From Floccularia luteovirens (taxonomy: Eukaryota > Basidiomycota > Agaricomycetes > Agaricales > Squamanitaceae), in the NCBI GenBank assembly GCA_009739215.1, contig VSJF01000010.1:558001-622000 (forward strand): a stretch of 64,000 nt of DNA. Reading direction: 5' to 3'. The notes under the pieces were generated by a model, which saw only the letters and a list, made by a program, of their open reading frames with translations, had not been told where the DNA came from and did not search any database. The translations under genes and the position numbers were made by a program. The number at the start of each line of letters is the position of its first letter. Within the stretch, counting starts at the first letter, position 1. Shown piece after piece: positions 22,516 to 35,337 of this stretch.

Positions 22516-23486
22516 CCTGACGCGCCTTTGTCAAGAGAAACTTCAGACACTGTCAAAGCGCCGGGATTTATTGACTTCTTGGTGTCTGTGTCCGGCATTT
22601 CAAGAAGCATGAGAGAGGGACGCTGATGTCGCTAATTTCCTTTCCAGCAAGAGGCTTTTAATGTTCCATAAGATACCAACTTGTATTTGTGGAGCACATC
22701 ATATTTGAGTGGCGTTGCGCAAGTCACTCTAACGACGATAATAATCATGCTGAGTAAAATAATTTGCGCAGTCCAGGCTAAGGGTACAAGGAAGCTGATA
22801 CCAGATGGTGTAGAAGAACCACACTATTGCGCAAGATAGTCAATAGTTTTGTGCCTTGATAAGACATTTAACTTTGATATAATTGGTAATCGAATGTTAG
22901 AACATCTAAAAACTGAGTTTCTTCAATTAAAAAACAGTCCATGTTCTTCCCTGACTGAAGAACGAGAAACAATCAGCAGAGCTTGGGAAACCTTCATGAC
23001 AACGGCTCAACACAAGGTACTTACTGAGATTATAACTATTTAGTTGAATGATACTTTCAAAAGCGACAGTGTCTTGTAGTCCAATGTAGCGAAGACGCGA
23101 TTTGTGATGATATGACGAGCTAGAAAAGTTATTTTTATAAACTTCTGCAATTGAGAGGTACTTTAGACGCTGTGGCAATTCGTCGCTATATTGAAATAAT
23201 CCCATAGTGAAGCCCTGAAATAGACGGAGCTTTCTGCGTATAACATTTATTCAAGTATGTATAGTGATGTTGTGGTCAGTTCAGAAAATCGCGTTCGCAA
23301 AACATATGGGAGGCGATTACGTAACAGAATTGTGGGTGAACAATGTCTGCATTTGTTGACCAGCCATCATTGCAACAGGAGTGCTTCGAACTCGAGTCAG
23401 TGTAAAGGGCAATAACCCAGGACTTATAGTGAGTCAAACTCGTGCCTCTGGTGCATCTTACAACTCTTTCAAATCACACTCGCCCC
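22516..23486. promoter_or_regulatory. Divergent intergenic region MFS / HIR1
   Basis: Nearly 1 kb between two divergent genes. The open frames at 22849-23043 (+) and 22927-23205 (-) overlap each other and match nothing I recognise. Likely regulatory; no named motif claimed. Confidence 0.35.
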
Positions 23487-26400
23487 ATGCGTTTCACGAA
23501 GCCAGCCTGGGTTATTCATAAAGACTCGGCTAAAAACGATCAGAATGCTAAAAGACTGTCAATCTTCTCCGTACACGTTCATCCGGACGGTTCACGAATT
23601 GCTACAGGTGGATTGGATGCTAAAATTCGGATATGGAGCACGAAACCTATCCTGAACCCTGCTTCGGAACAGTCAGGTAGACCACCGAAATCATTATGTA
23701 CGCTGACTATGCATACGGGTCCTGTTCTCACTGTACGATGGGCACACTCTGGTAGATGGCTTGCGAGCGGTAGCGATGATGAAATTGTTATGGTTTGGGA
23801 TTTGGATCCGTAAGTCTAAAGATAATGCTTTGTTCTTCGGTTTTAAGGCTCAATCATCGTGTTTGGCTTCAAGAAACGCACGGGGGAAGGTATGGGGCTC
23901 GGATGAAGTTAATGTTGAGGGATGGAAACCTCTTAAACGATTGCCTGGCCATGACAGCGGTAAGACCATGTTTCTATTTCCTCGAGTACAAAACTTGACT
24001 GAATGAATGATAGACGTTACTGATGTAGCTTGGTCACCCGGGGACCGCTATCTTGCGTCGGTGGGCTTAGATTCGGCTGTTATAGTCTGGTGTGGGTATA
24101 CGCTTGGTAAGATTTTGATTTCTTTATTCCTACTTTGGTCCTAAACGAACTTTAGAACGTCTGCGCAAGTTAGATCAACATCAGGGATTTGTCAAAGGTG
24201 TCTGCTGGGATCCAGTGGGTGAATTTTTGGCCACTCAGTCTGACGATAGGTCAGTGAAGATCTGGAAAACTACGGATTGGACGCTCGAGGCAGAGGTTAG
24301 AAAACCATTTGAAGATTCTCCAGGAAGTACTTTTTTCCGAAGGCTAAGGTGAGCCTGCATCTTACTTTCTATCAGTTACCAGGTTGACGATGGTCGCAGC
24401 TGGTCGCCCGATGGTGCACATATCACCGCATCCAACGCCATGAACAACAAAGGGTTTGTATTTATTGCTGCAGTCATTACGCGGAATACATGGACATCAG
24501 AAATCAGTTTGGTTGGACACGAAAATACTGTTGAAGTTGCCGTATGTTAATCTGCTCTTGACCATGTTAATACCTCTTTCTTATTTTTTGCGACTCAGTC
24601 ATACAATCCCCACATATTTTTGCGAAACCCTGACGCGCCTGTGGCCACTTCGAATATATGCTCTGTGGTGGCGTTAGGTGCAGACGATCGTTCTGTTTCT
24701 ATCTGGCAAACCAAATCGGCTAGGCCTCTCATCGTAGCAAAGGAGGTATTCGAGCGACAAATCATGGACCTCAGTTGGTACATATTTTTACTTCGCATAT
24801 TATTGTATATTGGCCTAATGCGAAGTAACAGGTCTTGGGATGGCTTGACACTATATGCAGCATCCTCTGATGGCACTCTTGCAGTTTTCAACTTCGACCC
24901 TGAAGAACTAGAAGGCATCGCCCCACATTCAGTACAAGAACAATACCTGGCAAAGTTTGGTTTCACTCCCCAACCCGTCCCAGAAGGTTACTCCCACGTG
25001 GAAACCAGTAATACCACTCGAATAACACCACCACCATCCCCAACCCGAGGTCAGACTCAAATTAAACCCCAGAGTGTGGTGAATTCAACAGACTTTGGAG
25101 GTGGTGATAGTGGAGGAGGAGGAGGGGGTGAACACGTTAATATGCTGGTTGCAAAACGTAGCAACAAGAAGAGGGTTGGTCTTGCACCAGTTTCTGTTCC
25201 TGGATCTTCAGTTACAGTGAACGGTGCACCACAATCCTAAGCGTGCACAATTAATTCAGATACACGATAACTCCAAACCTACACCAGCACATATAACAAC
25301 TTCACCGAATCCACTTTTCCAAACTTCCTTCCCATCGCCCTCAGAGCAGCCTTTTGATGCCCCAGATAGCTGGTCACGTCATGCAGATGTTGGGATGGAC
25401 CTTGACGTGCCTATAGACGCATTGGACACGACTGTAGGGAGCACGCAGTGGGAAACGGAAAGCTTCATCTATCACTGACGTTGTAGAAGATGGGAAAGTT
25501 AGCAAAGCAGCGGACGCTTGGTGGCGACCGCCCGCGAGAACATATACCAGTGAAAGAAATTGCAAGTGGGGTTGTCATCAATACGGGCTCTGTATGGAAT
25601 CAGTCGGAACGCGTGATTTTTCCCATCCCACCATTGCTGACATTCCTAAGTGTTGAAATAGAAGGAAGTGATGATGTTCTTGAGGCAAAGAATGCTGAGG
25701 ATGATGGTATGTGTCCTCTTTTTAACATCGTTTGATTGAACGAGTTCTAAGGCCTTTGGAAACAGCCCCATCAGGAGGTAACATTCGTGAGCGGGAAGCA
25801 AACACAATGGTTGGATTATTTACCATCACCCTATATTGGCCTTGAAAGCCACATCAACATTCTGTGCTGTCGCAATGCATGACGGCTTCGTTAAATGTAT
25901 ACTCACATACTGGTCGGAGGTAATTGTCCTAGATTATTATTTGATAAAATGTACTGAGCCTTCTTGGTTTGATAGGATACTGCCAACTCTCAGCTTGGGT
26001 TCACCTTGCTCAATAATGGACTGCTCAGAAAAATGCTCTGATGATGATCACTTCATCGGGTCAAGTTCATTCCTGGTATGCCAACCATCGATCTTGTGGT
26101 ATATCTGATTTCTCAAAGTGTACAGGAACATAAAAAAGCAATGTGCTTTTTTCCAACCAACAAGCATTCTTCCCCTTCTTTCAGCTTCTCCAAATCACAC
26201 CATGACAGCTGCTAATATTCGTGCAAATGGATCACCAATAGTCCATTGTTCCAACGGCGTTATATACTCCTACGATACATCACTCGCTACCTGGGTGAAA
26301 CTAACGGAGCGATGGTGGGCTGAGGGTTCAGATGCCTGGCAAGGCCGCCAGCGAGTAAACAATTCAACTCGGGGCATCTTATCAACTGTGGAAGGCAGTA

Positions 26401-26895
26401 TATGCGGAACGCCAGATGAGTTAGCAGCTGAGAAGCCGAGGCCAACCTGGTGGAACATCGCCTTGACATTAGGACATCTTGAGACGAAATTGCATTCGTC
26501 CAGGATACTGGACAGCCCACAGGAGTACAGACAAGCAATGCTCAGCTATGCAAGAAAGGTTGCAGATGAGGGATTCAGGGCGAAAGGAGAAGAGTTAATC
26601 AAGGAGCTCTTTGGTCCTGTGTATTGGTATGCTTTTACCCTTGTTTTATCAACCCTACGACTTACGATATCTTCCAGGCGTCCAGGTCGGGACGAAGGCT
26701 GGCAGCCAAGTGTTGCAGGCATTCCCAAGCGTGATTTACTCAAGGAAGTGCTCTCAATATTTGGTAAGGAGTCTCCCATATGACCTTCAAGGTGCAATAA
26801 GTAATGGTATTCTAGCAAAAAGCAAAACCTTAACAAAGTTGGCGATGGACTGGCAAGATACGCTCAAAAAGGCGGCGGCCGATGAGCAAACATAG
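23487..26895 (+). CDS. HIR1: HIR complex histone chaperone subunit (HIRA/Hir1)
   Basis: Replication-independent H3-H4 deposition and histone gene silencing in the nucleus. Eleven exons are traceable: 23487-23809, 23874-23959, 24014-24106, 24156-24348, 24400-24541, 24599-24777, 24832-25706, 25752-25919, 25976-26626, 26678-26763 and 26816-26895. The N-terminal WD40 propeller shows SVHVHPDGSRIATGGLDAKIRIW, WLASGSDDEIVMVWD and FLATQSDDRSVKIWKT. The C-terminal Hir domain shows RTLGGDRPRE, LPSPY..ALKATSTFCAVAMHDG, SYDTSLATWVKL and AKSKTLTKLAMDWQ. The second half has frame breaks near 25236, 25438, 25506, 25838, 25893 and 26029, each cured by deleting one base. One unresolved break near 26110 needs the opposite change. 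The protein is otherwise highly conserved, so errors in the assembly are likelier than loss of HIRA. Confidence 0.86.
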
Positions 26896-27455
26896 AAGTA
26901 TCCAACTGGATATTTATTCGATAACTAGGAAAAATTGTAAACCGCCTATTTGTTTTGATTCAGTGACTACTATCTATTGTACTTGCTAAAACTGTATAAT
27001 TTCATGTTGTAATATGCGCAGAATATTTTTTGCGTAGTCAACTGTAGATTCTCTTCAGGGTAGGGGTGTAGCTAGGTCAGGATGCCTCAGTATGTGAGGC
27101 AACCAGGCCCGCCACACCGCAACTCCCGTGAAAGTCTTGTCAATAACCCTGCAAGTAAAACATCTGATACATCCCCCAAAGTCGGAGAATACAAGCCCGA
27201 TGTGAGATAACACAAGTGCAGCGTTAAGAAAAAAGTTACACTTGCCGGCATCACCCGAGTCATCATGATGACTAATGAAAAATACGCGCATAGCGTCATA
27301 GCACAAGTGTAAACCCGCTAACACGCTGAATTCAGCTGCAACCAAGCTGCAACCGAAACAAACACATGGAATCACACTCAATTGTGAATATAAACACATT
27401 CCGTCATCGGTCTCTTCCTTTTCAACTTGACCAGGATCTCCCATCATAACAAACA
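26896..27455. other. Intergenic, HIR1 to DUF4336 gene
   Basis: Contains the HIR1 3' UTR and the promoter of the next gene. The minus-strand open frame at 27055-27456 has no recognisable protein and is not called. Confidence 0.35.
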
Positions 27456-28720
27456 ATGGCGTCTTCAGACACAGTTATCAGAGAAGTTCGTTGCTGTTCT
27501 ACTTCACAAACGAAACATTCTGATTCCATGTTTAGGTCACCAAAGGTGTATGGACGTTCTCTCGGTACGCTACCTTACGACATGATGGATTTCCTTGTAA
27601 AGTACTGAATTGAGATGCAATAGTCCGTTTTGGCGGTATGGCATATTTCCTTTCGGTGGTAGGTCAACGGCGATTAGAATGCAAAATGGCGGGGTTTGGG
27701 TGCTTGCTTCGACACCTCTCAATTCTGAGACAAAGTCAAAAATTGACGAACTTGGTCCTGTAAAGTAAGTATATTACCTTGCTCGTTCATTTACTTGTTG
27801 AATCTTGATCGATGATCAATGGTATTTATATACAGGTATATCATCGGTGCTGATGCCGTGCACTATATGTTTTTGGGTATGTATATTATCAAGAAAATTT
27901 CAGTATTCAAAATGACGTCTGTCAGGCCAATTTCAAAAGGCATATCCTTCGGCCAAGTTGATCGCACCGCAAGCGGCGATTGAAAGGAACGTAGATAAGG
28001 CGGTGAGATATGACGGAGGTTAGTCACATGATGTAAATGAGTATATTCCCAATTGAAAAACTTCTAGTTTGGGGACGCGACCCTCCTGAGACTCAGTACG
28101 GCTTCGAAGAAGAAGTACGTTTCCTGCATTGATTTCATCGTGACGACATGTTAACCAGTTCTTGTAGATAAAATCATGGTGAATCATACACTCTGAATGT
28201 GTCTATTAATCTTAATATTTTCGACATTAGTTATTTCTCTGGCTTCAAAAACAAAGACGTAGCATTTATGCATGCTGAATCCAAGTCTTTGATACAGGCG
28301 GACCTACTTCTCAATCTTCCTGCACATGAGCAAGTATGTATAACCACTAACTTCCAGCTAAGAGCCTCTCTAATAAAATCAAAGTTTTCCAAGTCGAGTT
28401 CGGCTGGTAAAATTTGGGGGACTTTTAACCCCGATTCATGGATTTATCGAAAAGTGATGGGGTCTCTTGGCTCTGATAAAGAGTAAGTATTTCCTGTTAT
28501 GACATTAACAATAGAGTTCATTCTCTTGTATCCAGAGCTATGAAACGTGATGTCGAGACGGTATCAAACTGGGACTTTGACAGAATTATTCCTTGTCATG
28601 GTGTAAGAATATTGATCTCAGTTTTTTTGGCCCTAGACTGAATTCATCTTTTTTTAGGACGTAATCGAAACGGGGGGCAAAGAAGCCTGGCGAAAGGCTT
28701 TTCAACTTTATTTTGAGTGA
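27456..28720 (+). CDS. DUF4336 domain protein (metallo-hydrolase-like)
   Basis: A family of unknown function with a fold resembling metallo-beta-lactamases; common in basidiomycetes and bacteria. Starts MASSDTVIREVTKGVWTFS and proceeds through about ten short exons with consistent phases to YFE-stop at 28718-28720. Visible blocks are GGVWVLASTPLN, YIIGADAVHYMFLGQFQ, YPSAKLIAPQ, HAESKSLIQADLLLNLPAHEQ and a C-terminal WDFDRIIPCHGDVIETGGKEAWR. The last contains the PCHG.D motif that in this fold would hold a metal ligand. No targeting signal and no disruption. Substrate unknown. Confidence 0.8.
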
Positions 28721-29358
28721 ATATGTTGTCGACTGGTATTTATTTTGGCTTGGGTCGAAAGGAGCCGACACATAAGTACAATCAACCTTCAGGTTTGTTG
28801 TACGCCACACAAAGGCCTGTGATGTTATCGCCACCGTTTTGTGAGAAATTACGAGAGGGGGTACGTTAAGAACATATAGTATTGTATGTATTTCTGGATG
28901 TTAGTCGGAGAATAATTGAGCAGCATGTGGGAACCCTGTCGTCAATGATTGCGCATGACCCTTGAATTGGTGTTGATAATCACAACGATGCGGCCACGAG
29001 GCATTCAATTTAGTCTTCGAAATTGGGCTCTTCAACTACCATTTTTTCTTTGTTCGCGATATTCCGCAACATTCGGGGCGGCGTCGACCAAGTATAAGCT
29101 TAGCGAAAACATTTATCGATGGTGACATTGCATTCTGTAATAGCTCTCGCAGAGAGTACGGCACTAGTTCTGTAAATGATTCACAACGGGTATCATACAG
29201 GTGTTTTGAAACACGAGAAAGCCTCATGGCTGCAACGCTCTTGCCCTTCTTAATGCGATGTCATTGTCCTCTCCATCGTTTGGATACCCCCTGCCCAACT
29301 ATCCCTTGGTTATAGTTTCGGCCTAATCTCCTGCCCCGCAGCAGTGTCCGCCCCGCCA
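28721..29358. other. Intergenic region
   Basis: Between two plus-strand genes. No coding exon that I can support; the last 100 bases before 29359 are C/T-rich and probably the 5' leader of the zinc-finger gene. Confidence 0.35.
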
Positions 29359-32300
29359 ATGCCCGTCTGTCCTCAATGCGATAACCGTCCTTTTAGCAAC
29401 AAGGAAGCATTAATGCAACACTTGCAGAGCTCCAGCGCATGGCATCCGTTCTGTGGTTTCTGTGACCGACGGTTCGTCAGCGAGACGGCATACGAAGCGG
29501 TGAGTATACTTGAACAAAACAGAGGATTACATTAACTGACTGTCTCTTCTATTCAATTGTGCGATTTAGCATATGGCTGCCAAACATCCACCGACGTTTG
29601 ATTGCACAACTTGTGATCGAAAGTACCATGCTCAATTTGCCTTGGAGGACCATTACCGCGGGTCCGCCGCACATCCTAACTGTGCGCGATGTGGGAGGGG
29701 TGTAAAAGATGCTGCCGCACTAGAAGAGGTGAGTTTGGGAATTATAGTGATTCTAACGCCTGCTGAGTGCAATCAGCATCATCGTACAATACACCCTCGT
29801 ATTCCTTGCACTCCCTGTGGAGGCAAGGTTTTTTACGAAGAAAATCTTGAACAACATTATTTGGAGTCTCCGAATCACCCTTCTTGCAACCATTGTTTGC
29901 GTGGATTCTTAGATGATAGTACATATGCTGAAGTATGTATTTTGACAAATTTATTCCTCTATCCCTTCTAAATAGACTGATAAATCTTGTAGCACGTAGG
30001 ACAGGCACATCCTGAATTACGTTGTGACCCATGTAATCGCCAATTTGAAGCACCCGAAGCGGTGTCAGCGCACTTTTTGACATCTCCTCTACATCCAAAA
30101 TGTTCACAATGTAACATCGGATTCAAGGGAGAAGAAGAATGGACTTCTGTGAGTCATTTTAGCCCATTTCCTTGTTGAACAGTTAAACTAATTGTAGATT
30201 TCCATTTTAGCACCTACAAACAACACATGAACAAACCACTTCACCGTCAACACCACACGCTGCTCCAATAGCCCCAGAACCCACTGTTTCGGAACCAAAA
30301 GATCCAGTTTATAGCACCGGATTCACACCTTTGAGTCCTCGTAATAGATTCAAAGTAATGCGACCTTCATATGTTTTGATAATATAAATTCTAATTTACA
30401 TTACATCTCTAGGACCTAATTCTTGGTGAAAGAAGAGTCGATTCTCCCGACCTTCGTTTACAGATGAATTTTTCTTCGCCAATTAAAGAAGTTCAGCCCC
30501 TCTTTAGTCCTACCGCACTACCTAGGCCTGGAGGAATAGTGGACGAACTTTGGACATCTCGTGATGTAAGTGTAACAATGTATACTTTTCAAAGCTAAAT
30601 AATAATGTAATTGGTACAGAACATACAAGTACCTACCTCTAAAATCACCCAAAAATCACCAGAGAAACCTCTTGCGCTCACAACTTCCCCTGTTTGGTCA
30701 TTTAATGCTACAACCTTTGGTTCAACTGATAGATCTATCGTGAGTATACCACGATTTAGGTTCAGTTGCATTCTAACAGTTCTTTCAAGACTTCATTTAC
30801 TGAGCGACCAAGTACGTCTATGCGTATTGCACCAACGGAACCTTTACTTGAGGAGACGTTGCCACCTCATTCACCCCCTGGAGCACGATCTCCTCAAGGC
30901 CATAATAGTGTTAGTGTTTTTTCTGTTATTCCAGAATATAACTCACATCTATTGCAGACAACATCGTTATATTCTCCGCCGCGTTTAGCCGCGTCGTATT
31001 ATCCTCCGCGTGGTGCATCCTCTTTAGATGCCAATCCTTATTCACCTCCACGTGCATTTTCCTCAATGTCAACATACTCACAGGGGTCTATTTCACCCCC
31101 AAGAAGTGGTCCATTCGATGCAAGGCCCTACAGTAATGTTAATCCTAGAGAACCGAGGCTCACCTCAGAATTCCACCCCCGATTATACCCCGGGAGCGTA
31201 AGGCATGCCGCACGTACTGCCTTACGCTCCTCACAAAGTCCTCCAGCACTAAGCGGATGGCGTTCGCGAAACCCCCAATCCATAATCAGTTATTCTGGGC
31301 AAAACACCACTACCCGAGGGTCAATAGACGCATCGTCTAATCATACAAGTCATAATCCTAGCGAAACAACCTCCAGTCGAACAGATTGGCGAGATATCAT
31401 AGAGAATAATCATACAGAAAATGGCAGTAGACATGAGTTTGACTCAAACTCGTTATTTTCTGAGGTACCTACACCGCGCGTGGACACTCCTGTTCACAAG
31501 TTTAAAATGGGAGGCGAACAAAGTTTACTACCTTCACCATCAGATTTTGGCAGCTTGTCATCTTCGACTTCAGCCTTCCGGGAAGATTCATCGCCTATTA
31601 CAGCTCAGGAGGTTTGTCTGTATAAAAATCGTTTTTAACATTTACTTACTGTTTCCTGGCACTCAGACGGATACACAACCGACTACACCGTCATCTTCAA
31701 GGGCTCTGGTAATGCAAGCACCTTCCTATAAGATTACGCCAAGCAGGTTTGTTCCAGAATTTTTTTTGGCGACCAATAGGCTAATACAATGTCATTTAGT
31801 AATTGTGGAAGCCCAAGGTCTCCTGAAGTGTCATCACCAGCCGGGCTTGCTGTGCTTCCCCTCGTCTCACCATTAGCATCAACGCCTGTTGACTTAACAG
31901 TGTTCGATATTCCGGAAGCTCATCACCCGCTGCCAGAATCTCCACTTGTAACATCGCCTGTTACGGTGGTATTAGAGCTTAAACCACCCATAGAAGACTT
32001 GTCGCTTTCATTGTCGTCTGTATCTTCACCCCAGAGTTTCACGACATCTCCTCAGTATGCGATGCAAGAGGACATTGAACCAGCCACTCCTGAAGTGGAA
32101 GACAAGTCATGGGATATTCCTCTGCACCACGTCGATAATGCAAGCATATCTGGGTCTCTTGATCGTGAACATGAACTCGAGCACCGCCGCTCAGTTACAG
32201 TTCAAACCGTTGATACGGATGTTACATTAGTGCTTGACACTTCTGTCCATCCGGAAGGACCACCTTCTGAGCATATCCCGCCAACCACAGTGGGGAGTAC

Positions 32301-32570
32301 GTTTAGTTCACTTCCCCCGTCAAGTATGCTATTGCATTGTAGACAATGCCAGGCCGAGTCTTGCGATGATATTACAGCGACAATGTGTGGACACGTGTTT
32401 TGTAACCGGTGAGTATCATTTCACACAAAATTCTTGCACCATCAATATTGAATATTATTGTTCCGTATCTTAGATGTATAACGGATGCAGTTATTAAAAC
32501 CTCCAGATGCCCAGTGTGTTCTACACCAACGCTCTTGTATTGTCTATTCCGACTGGACTTGTCTGCATGA
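29359..32570 (+). CDS. C2H2 zinc-finger array plus C-terminal RING protein
   Basis: Predicted RING-type E3 ubiquitin ligase with an N-terminal nucleic-acid or protein-binding array. Eleven exons. Exons 1-4 (29359-29499, 29570-29728, 29777-29932, 29993-30148) encode repeats of about 52 residues, each with CxxC, then H.{5-7}HP.CxxC, then a His pair that opens the next exon (HMAAKHP, HHRTIHP, HVGQAHP, HLQTTHE). A long Ser/Pro-rich disordered middle follows. The RING reads CRQCQ, MCGHVFCNRCI, SRCPVC and is split by the last intron. Start set at ATG 29359 (MPVCPQC). One phase mismatch lies between exons 7 and 8 (30739 to 30780). Either one base is extra or a 26-base intron (30740-30765) is used. 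Confidence 0.83.
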
Positions 32571-33553
32571 CATGACACTTTGCAAGGATTTTCTTTCTGA
32601 GAGAGTGGACCTTTTTCTTCTTCACTGTTCTGCATTTCTTCATATAGTTGAGACAAAACTGAATCTGTATTTTTAGATGTACAATTGTATCTTCCCCGAA
32701 TTTTTGAAAGAACTGTATATAGAACAATTTTGAAACTCAGTTCAAACACTACATTTCATTCATAGCCTGGAATCGGAAGTAAGTGTCGTAAAAATAAAAC
32801 CCCAAATACACTAAGTATCAAAAGTATTAGTGTGTGTGCTTCTCGCTCATATACTTACTGATCATATTGATGATCGCTTTTTGATGTCTTGGAATGAATT
32901 GTGAAAATGGGGATGACAAGATTTCACAGTGTGTTATTTATTTACATATCATGATTTCACTCTCACGAACACTCAACACTGATCAGTGTTCAATATACTA
33001 GTTGCTATAGCAAGTACATATTACTATTAGTGATGATCGCAGAAAGCAGCATTGATGATTCCAAATTGCTCTTCGAGAGTCCTTCAACAGGCATTGCTGA
33101 GAGAATAAAACATGACTAACGCCTGTATCTACCGGCCATTATGATGGTTAGGGCATGTCTAACGGTACTTATGAATATATGTACCCCAACTCTTGACTGA
33201 GGTGTAGTGGAGGGAAGTCCGACAGATAAAATGAATATAATGTTAATGTAGAACTACGCGTCGCGTATCCACTTAAATACAAAGGAATGACTAATAGCCC
33301 TTTTGGCTGTTCTGATAAATATAAGTATTGATGAGTAGTGTGATGGGGCGCAGCTTTTGAGTGAACAACACCAACAGACTATAATGATGGATGCGTCAGA
33401 AATACGCGCTGGGCCCTGGTACATGATCGCTTCTAAACATAGCAATCCGAATAAAATATAAAGGTACTTAAGTCTACTGGTAATGGCATTTGTTTTCTTA
33501 ATATTCGTCTTTCAATCCCTTGCCATACCTTTGTATCGGTTCGTGAATTTCCG
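32571..33553. other. Intergenic region, AT-rich
   Basis: Nearly 1 kb with no recognisable exon. The end carries the promoter of the pepsin-fold gene. Open frames seen here are short and low in complexity. Confidence 0.35.
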
Positions 33554-35337
33554 ATGGCTCCGAGAAATTTACTCTCTAGTGTTCTCTTGTTTTTAACTGT
33601 TGGACTGGCTTTCGCTCGCGCTCCAGGTGATTTGGTTCCTTCTAATCGTCGTCTTCGAAATGGTTCTGATATTTCGTTAACTTAGAAAACAAGAGAACTT
33701 GTAACACCCAACCCAAGCCGCCAAGTGCCACACTAAATGCCATACCAAGTGCTCTACCAAGTGCTATATCAAGTGCCACACCAAATGCCCCACCGAGTGC
33801 TATACCTAGTGCCCCAAGTGTCTCAAACCAGACGAATGCTGGAGCAATAGCAGGATTTCCCGAGTCAGCTTTTCTTGCAGTTACCATTGAGGTTGGCAGT
33901 CCCCCTAAGACATGTAACAAGTTCTAGTATTTTTTATACTAGTATCATACTCATTCAATGCCTTCTGTTAGATAAAGTTGCTGTGGATATTAGAAGGTCT
34001 GTTCCACAACCAGTTAATCTCATGGTACCTTCTTGACAAGCATCAACAGTGGAATAACATGGTTGAACAACGATTCCTTTGTTCCAACCGAGTCTACGGT
34101 GGATGTTGGCGAGAATTTTGTATGTTGTTTGTAACTTGTCATTATACGGTATTCTAACATTATCCACTTGCATAGACTGATAACTTTGGGAGCTTTGAGC
34201 GATTCGGGTCCTGCTTTTAATGATACTGTCATTCTTCCAGGGAATATATCGGTTACACAGCAGACAATTGGCGTAGACCCTAAAGCTACAGTTCTGGATG
34301 GTGTTTTGGGGTGAGACGCACAAGTTATACGGTTTGAATGATTATCCAGTTTTCTGATTGTGTTTTTTCTTTGCTTCTTATCCAGGCTTGACTTTCTGAC
34401 TCAGGCAGTAGGGATTGTGGACCAACAGCCAAGCACGAAAGTGCCCACTGTCCTGGACAATGCATTTATGCAGAACTCGATCCCTATAGAGTTATTTGGT
34501 CTTTATACACCCCCTCTGTCTCTTCGACTTGCTCCTGGAGGGGAAAATATCGAGGCTGGACTGACATTTGGTGGGTTCCTGCTATATCCATTATAGACGG
34601 GTAGTTGAAATCTTAATAAAGGCCAAGTGGACCCGTCAAAGATGACTAGTCCCGTTTTCACCACGTAAGTTTTGTTGCTTGATTTATGCTTGATATGTTG
34701 GTGTAACAGTATGAACTAAATTGTGTTGTAGACCCAATCTGGACTCAATAGAATGGGCATTCCAATCAGCCCTCTTCTATAAGAACCAGACTATATTCGA
34801 TGGCAACCTCATAACTCAACTCGTATCAGGCAATACCACAAAATTTATAATTTCTATGCATCAATTAACACATTCGTTTGTAGCATTCCCGTTCATATTT
34901 TTACCAAGTGAAATATATGCTTCGTTCTTGAATGCAACTGGTGCTGTTGCTCTATCAAATGGGATGACTGTCATGTCCAACCAAACATTTAGCTTGCTAG
35001 AGACGATCACCTTTGATGTGTTAGGGGTATGTTGTGCTAGTTGTACTAAACTTTTTACTCTACTGATTGTGGAATTTCACACTTTATACAGGTAGCACTC
35101 CGACTTAATCCGAATGCTATGAAACTCTCCCCTCTGTTCGCCAGCGCCATCAACCTACCAGTACAAAATGACCAGGTATATCTGAGCGTCATAAGCAGTA
35201 CTAGGTCTCTCAGTGCGGACCCAACCATGTACTTGGGCACTGCTTTTCTGGAAAGGTATTATGTTGTCTTTAATGCTACTGGGCCATCTTTGGGTTTTGC
35301 AACCTCATCGCACTGGGGCGATGACAATCTCAATTAA
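33554..35337 (+). CDS. Secreted pepsin-fold (A1 family) protein lacking catalytic motifs
   Basis: Related to polyporopepsin-like aspartic proteases but probably not an active one. Exons begin 33554-33626, 33686-33913, 33972-33996 and from 34050. Signal peptide MAPRNLLSSVLLFLTVGLAFA, then a Pro-Ser-Ala repeat linker, then AVTIEVGSPPKTYKVAVD. Where proteases have DTG, this reads VDIRSGITWL. Later marks agree with A1 proteases: PGNISVTQQTIGV, VLGLDF, PTVLDNAFMQNSIP, LTFGGQVDPSKM and the end FLERYYVVFNATGPSLGFA. The second DTG before LPSEIY is replaced by SMHQLTHSF. One junction (near 34115-34186) has two possible donors. Many N-glycosylation sites. A secreted pseudo-enzyme or a decaying gene. 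Confidence 0.78.
33721..33820 (+). repeat. Degenerate tandem 15-base repeat encoding Pro-Ser-Ala units
   Basis: About seven imperfect copies of a unit like CCAAGTGCTATA/CTA run in frame through the linker of the pepsin-fold gene, giving PSAxx and PNAxx steps. Inside a coding exon and in frame, so copy-number change would lengthen or shorten the linker without a shift. Confidence 0.75.

Noticed and set aside
22849..23205. Overlapping frames on both strands between the MFS and HIR1 genes
   Set aside because: No similarity to a known family, no matching splice sites, and they lie in a divergent promoter region.
27055..27456. 133-codon minus-strand frame between HIR1 and the DUF4336 gene
   Set aside because: No recognisable motif, Cys/His-rich chance composition, and it overlaps the promoter of a clear plus-strand gene.
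33642..33920. Minus-strand Ala/Gly/Leu repeat protein
   Set aside because: It is the antisense shadow of the Pro-Ser-Ala repeat in the pepsin-fold gene, whose plus-strand frame fits splice phase.
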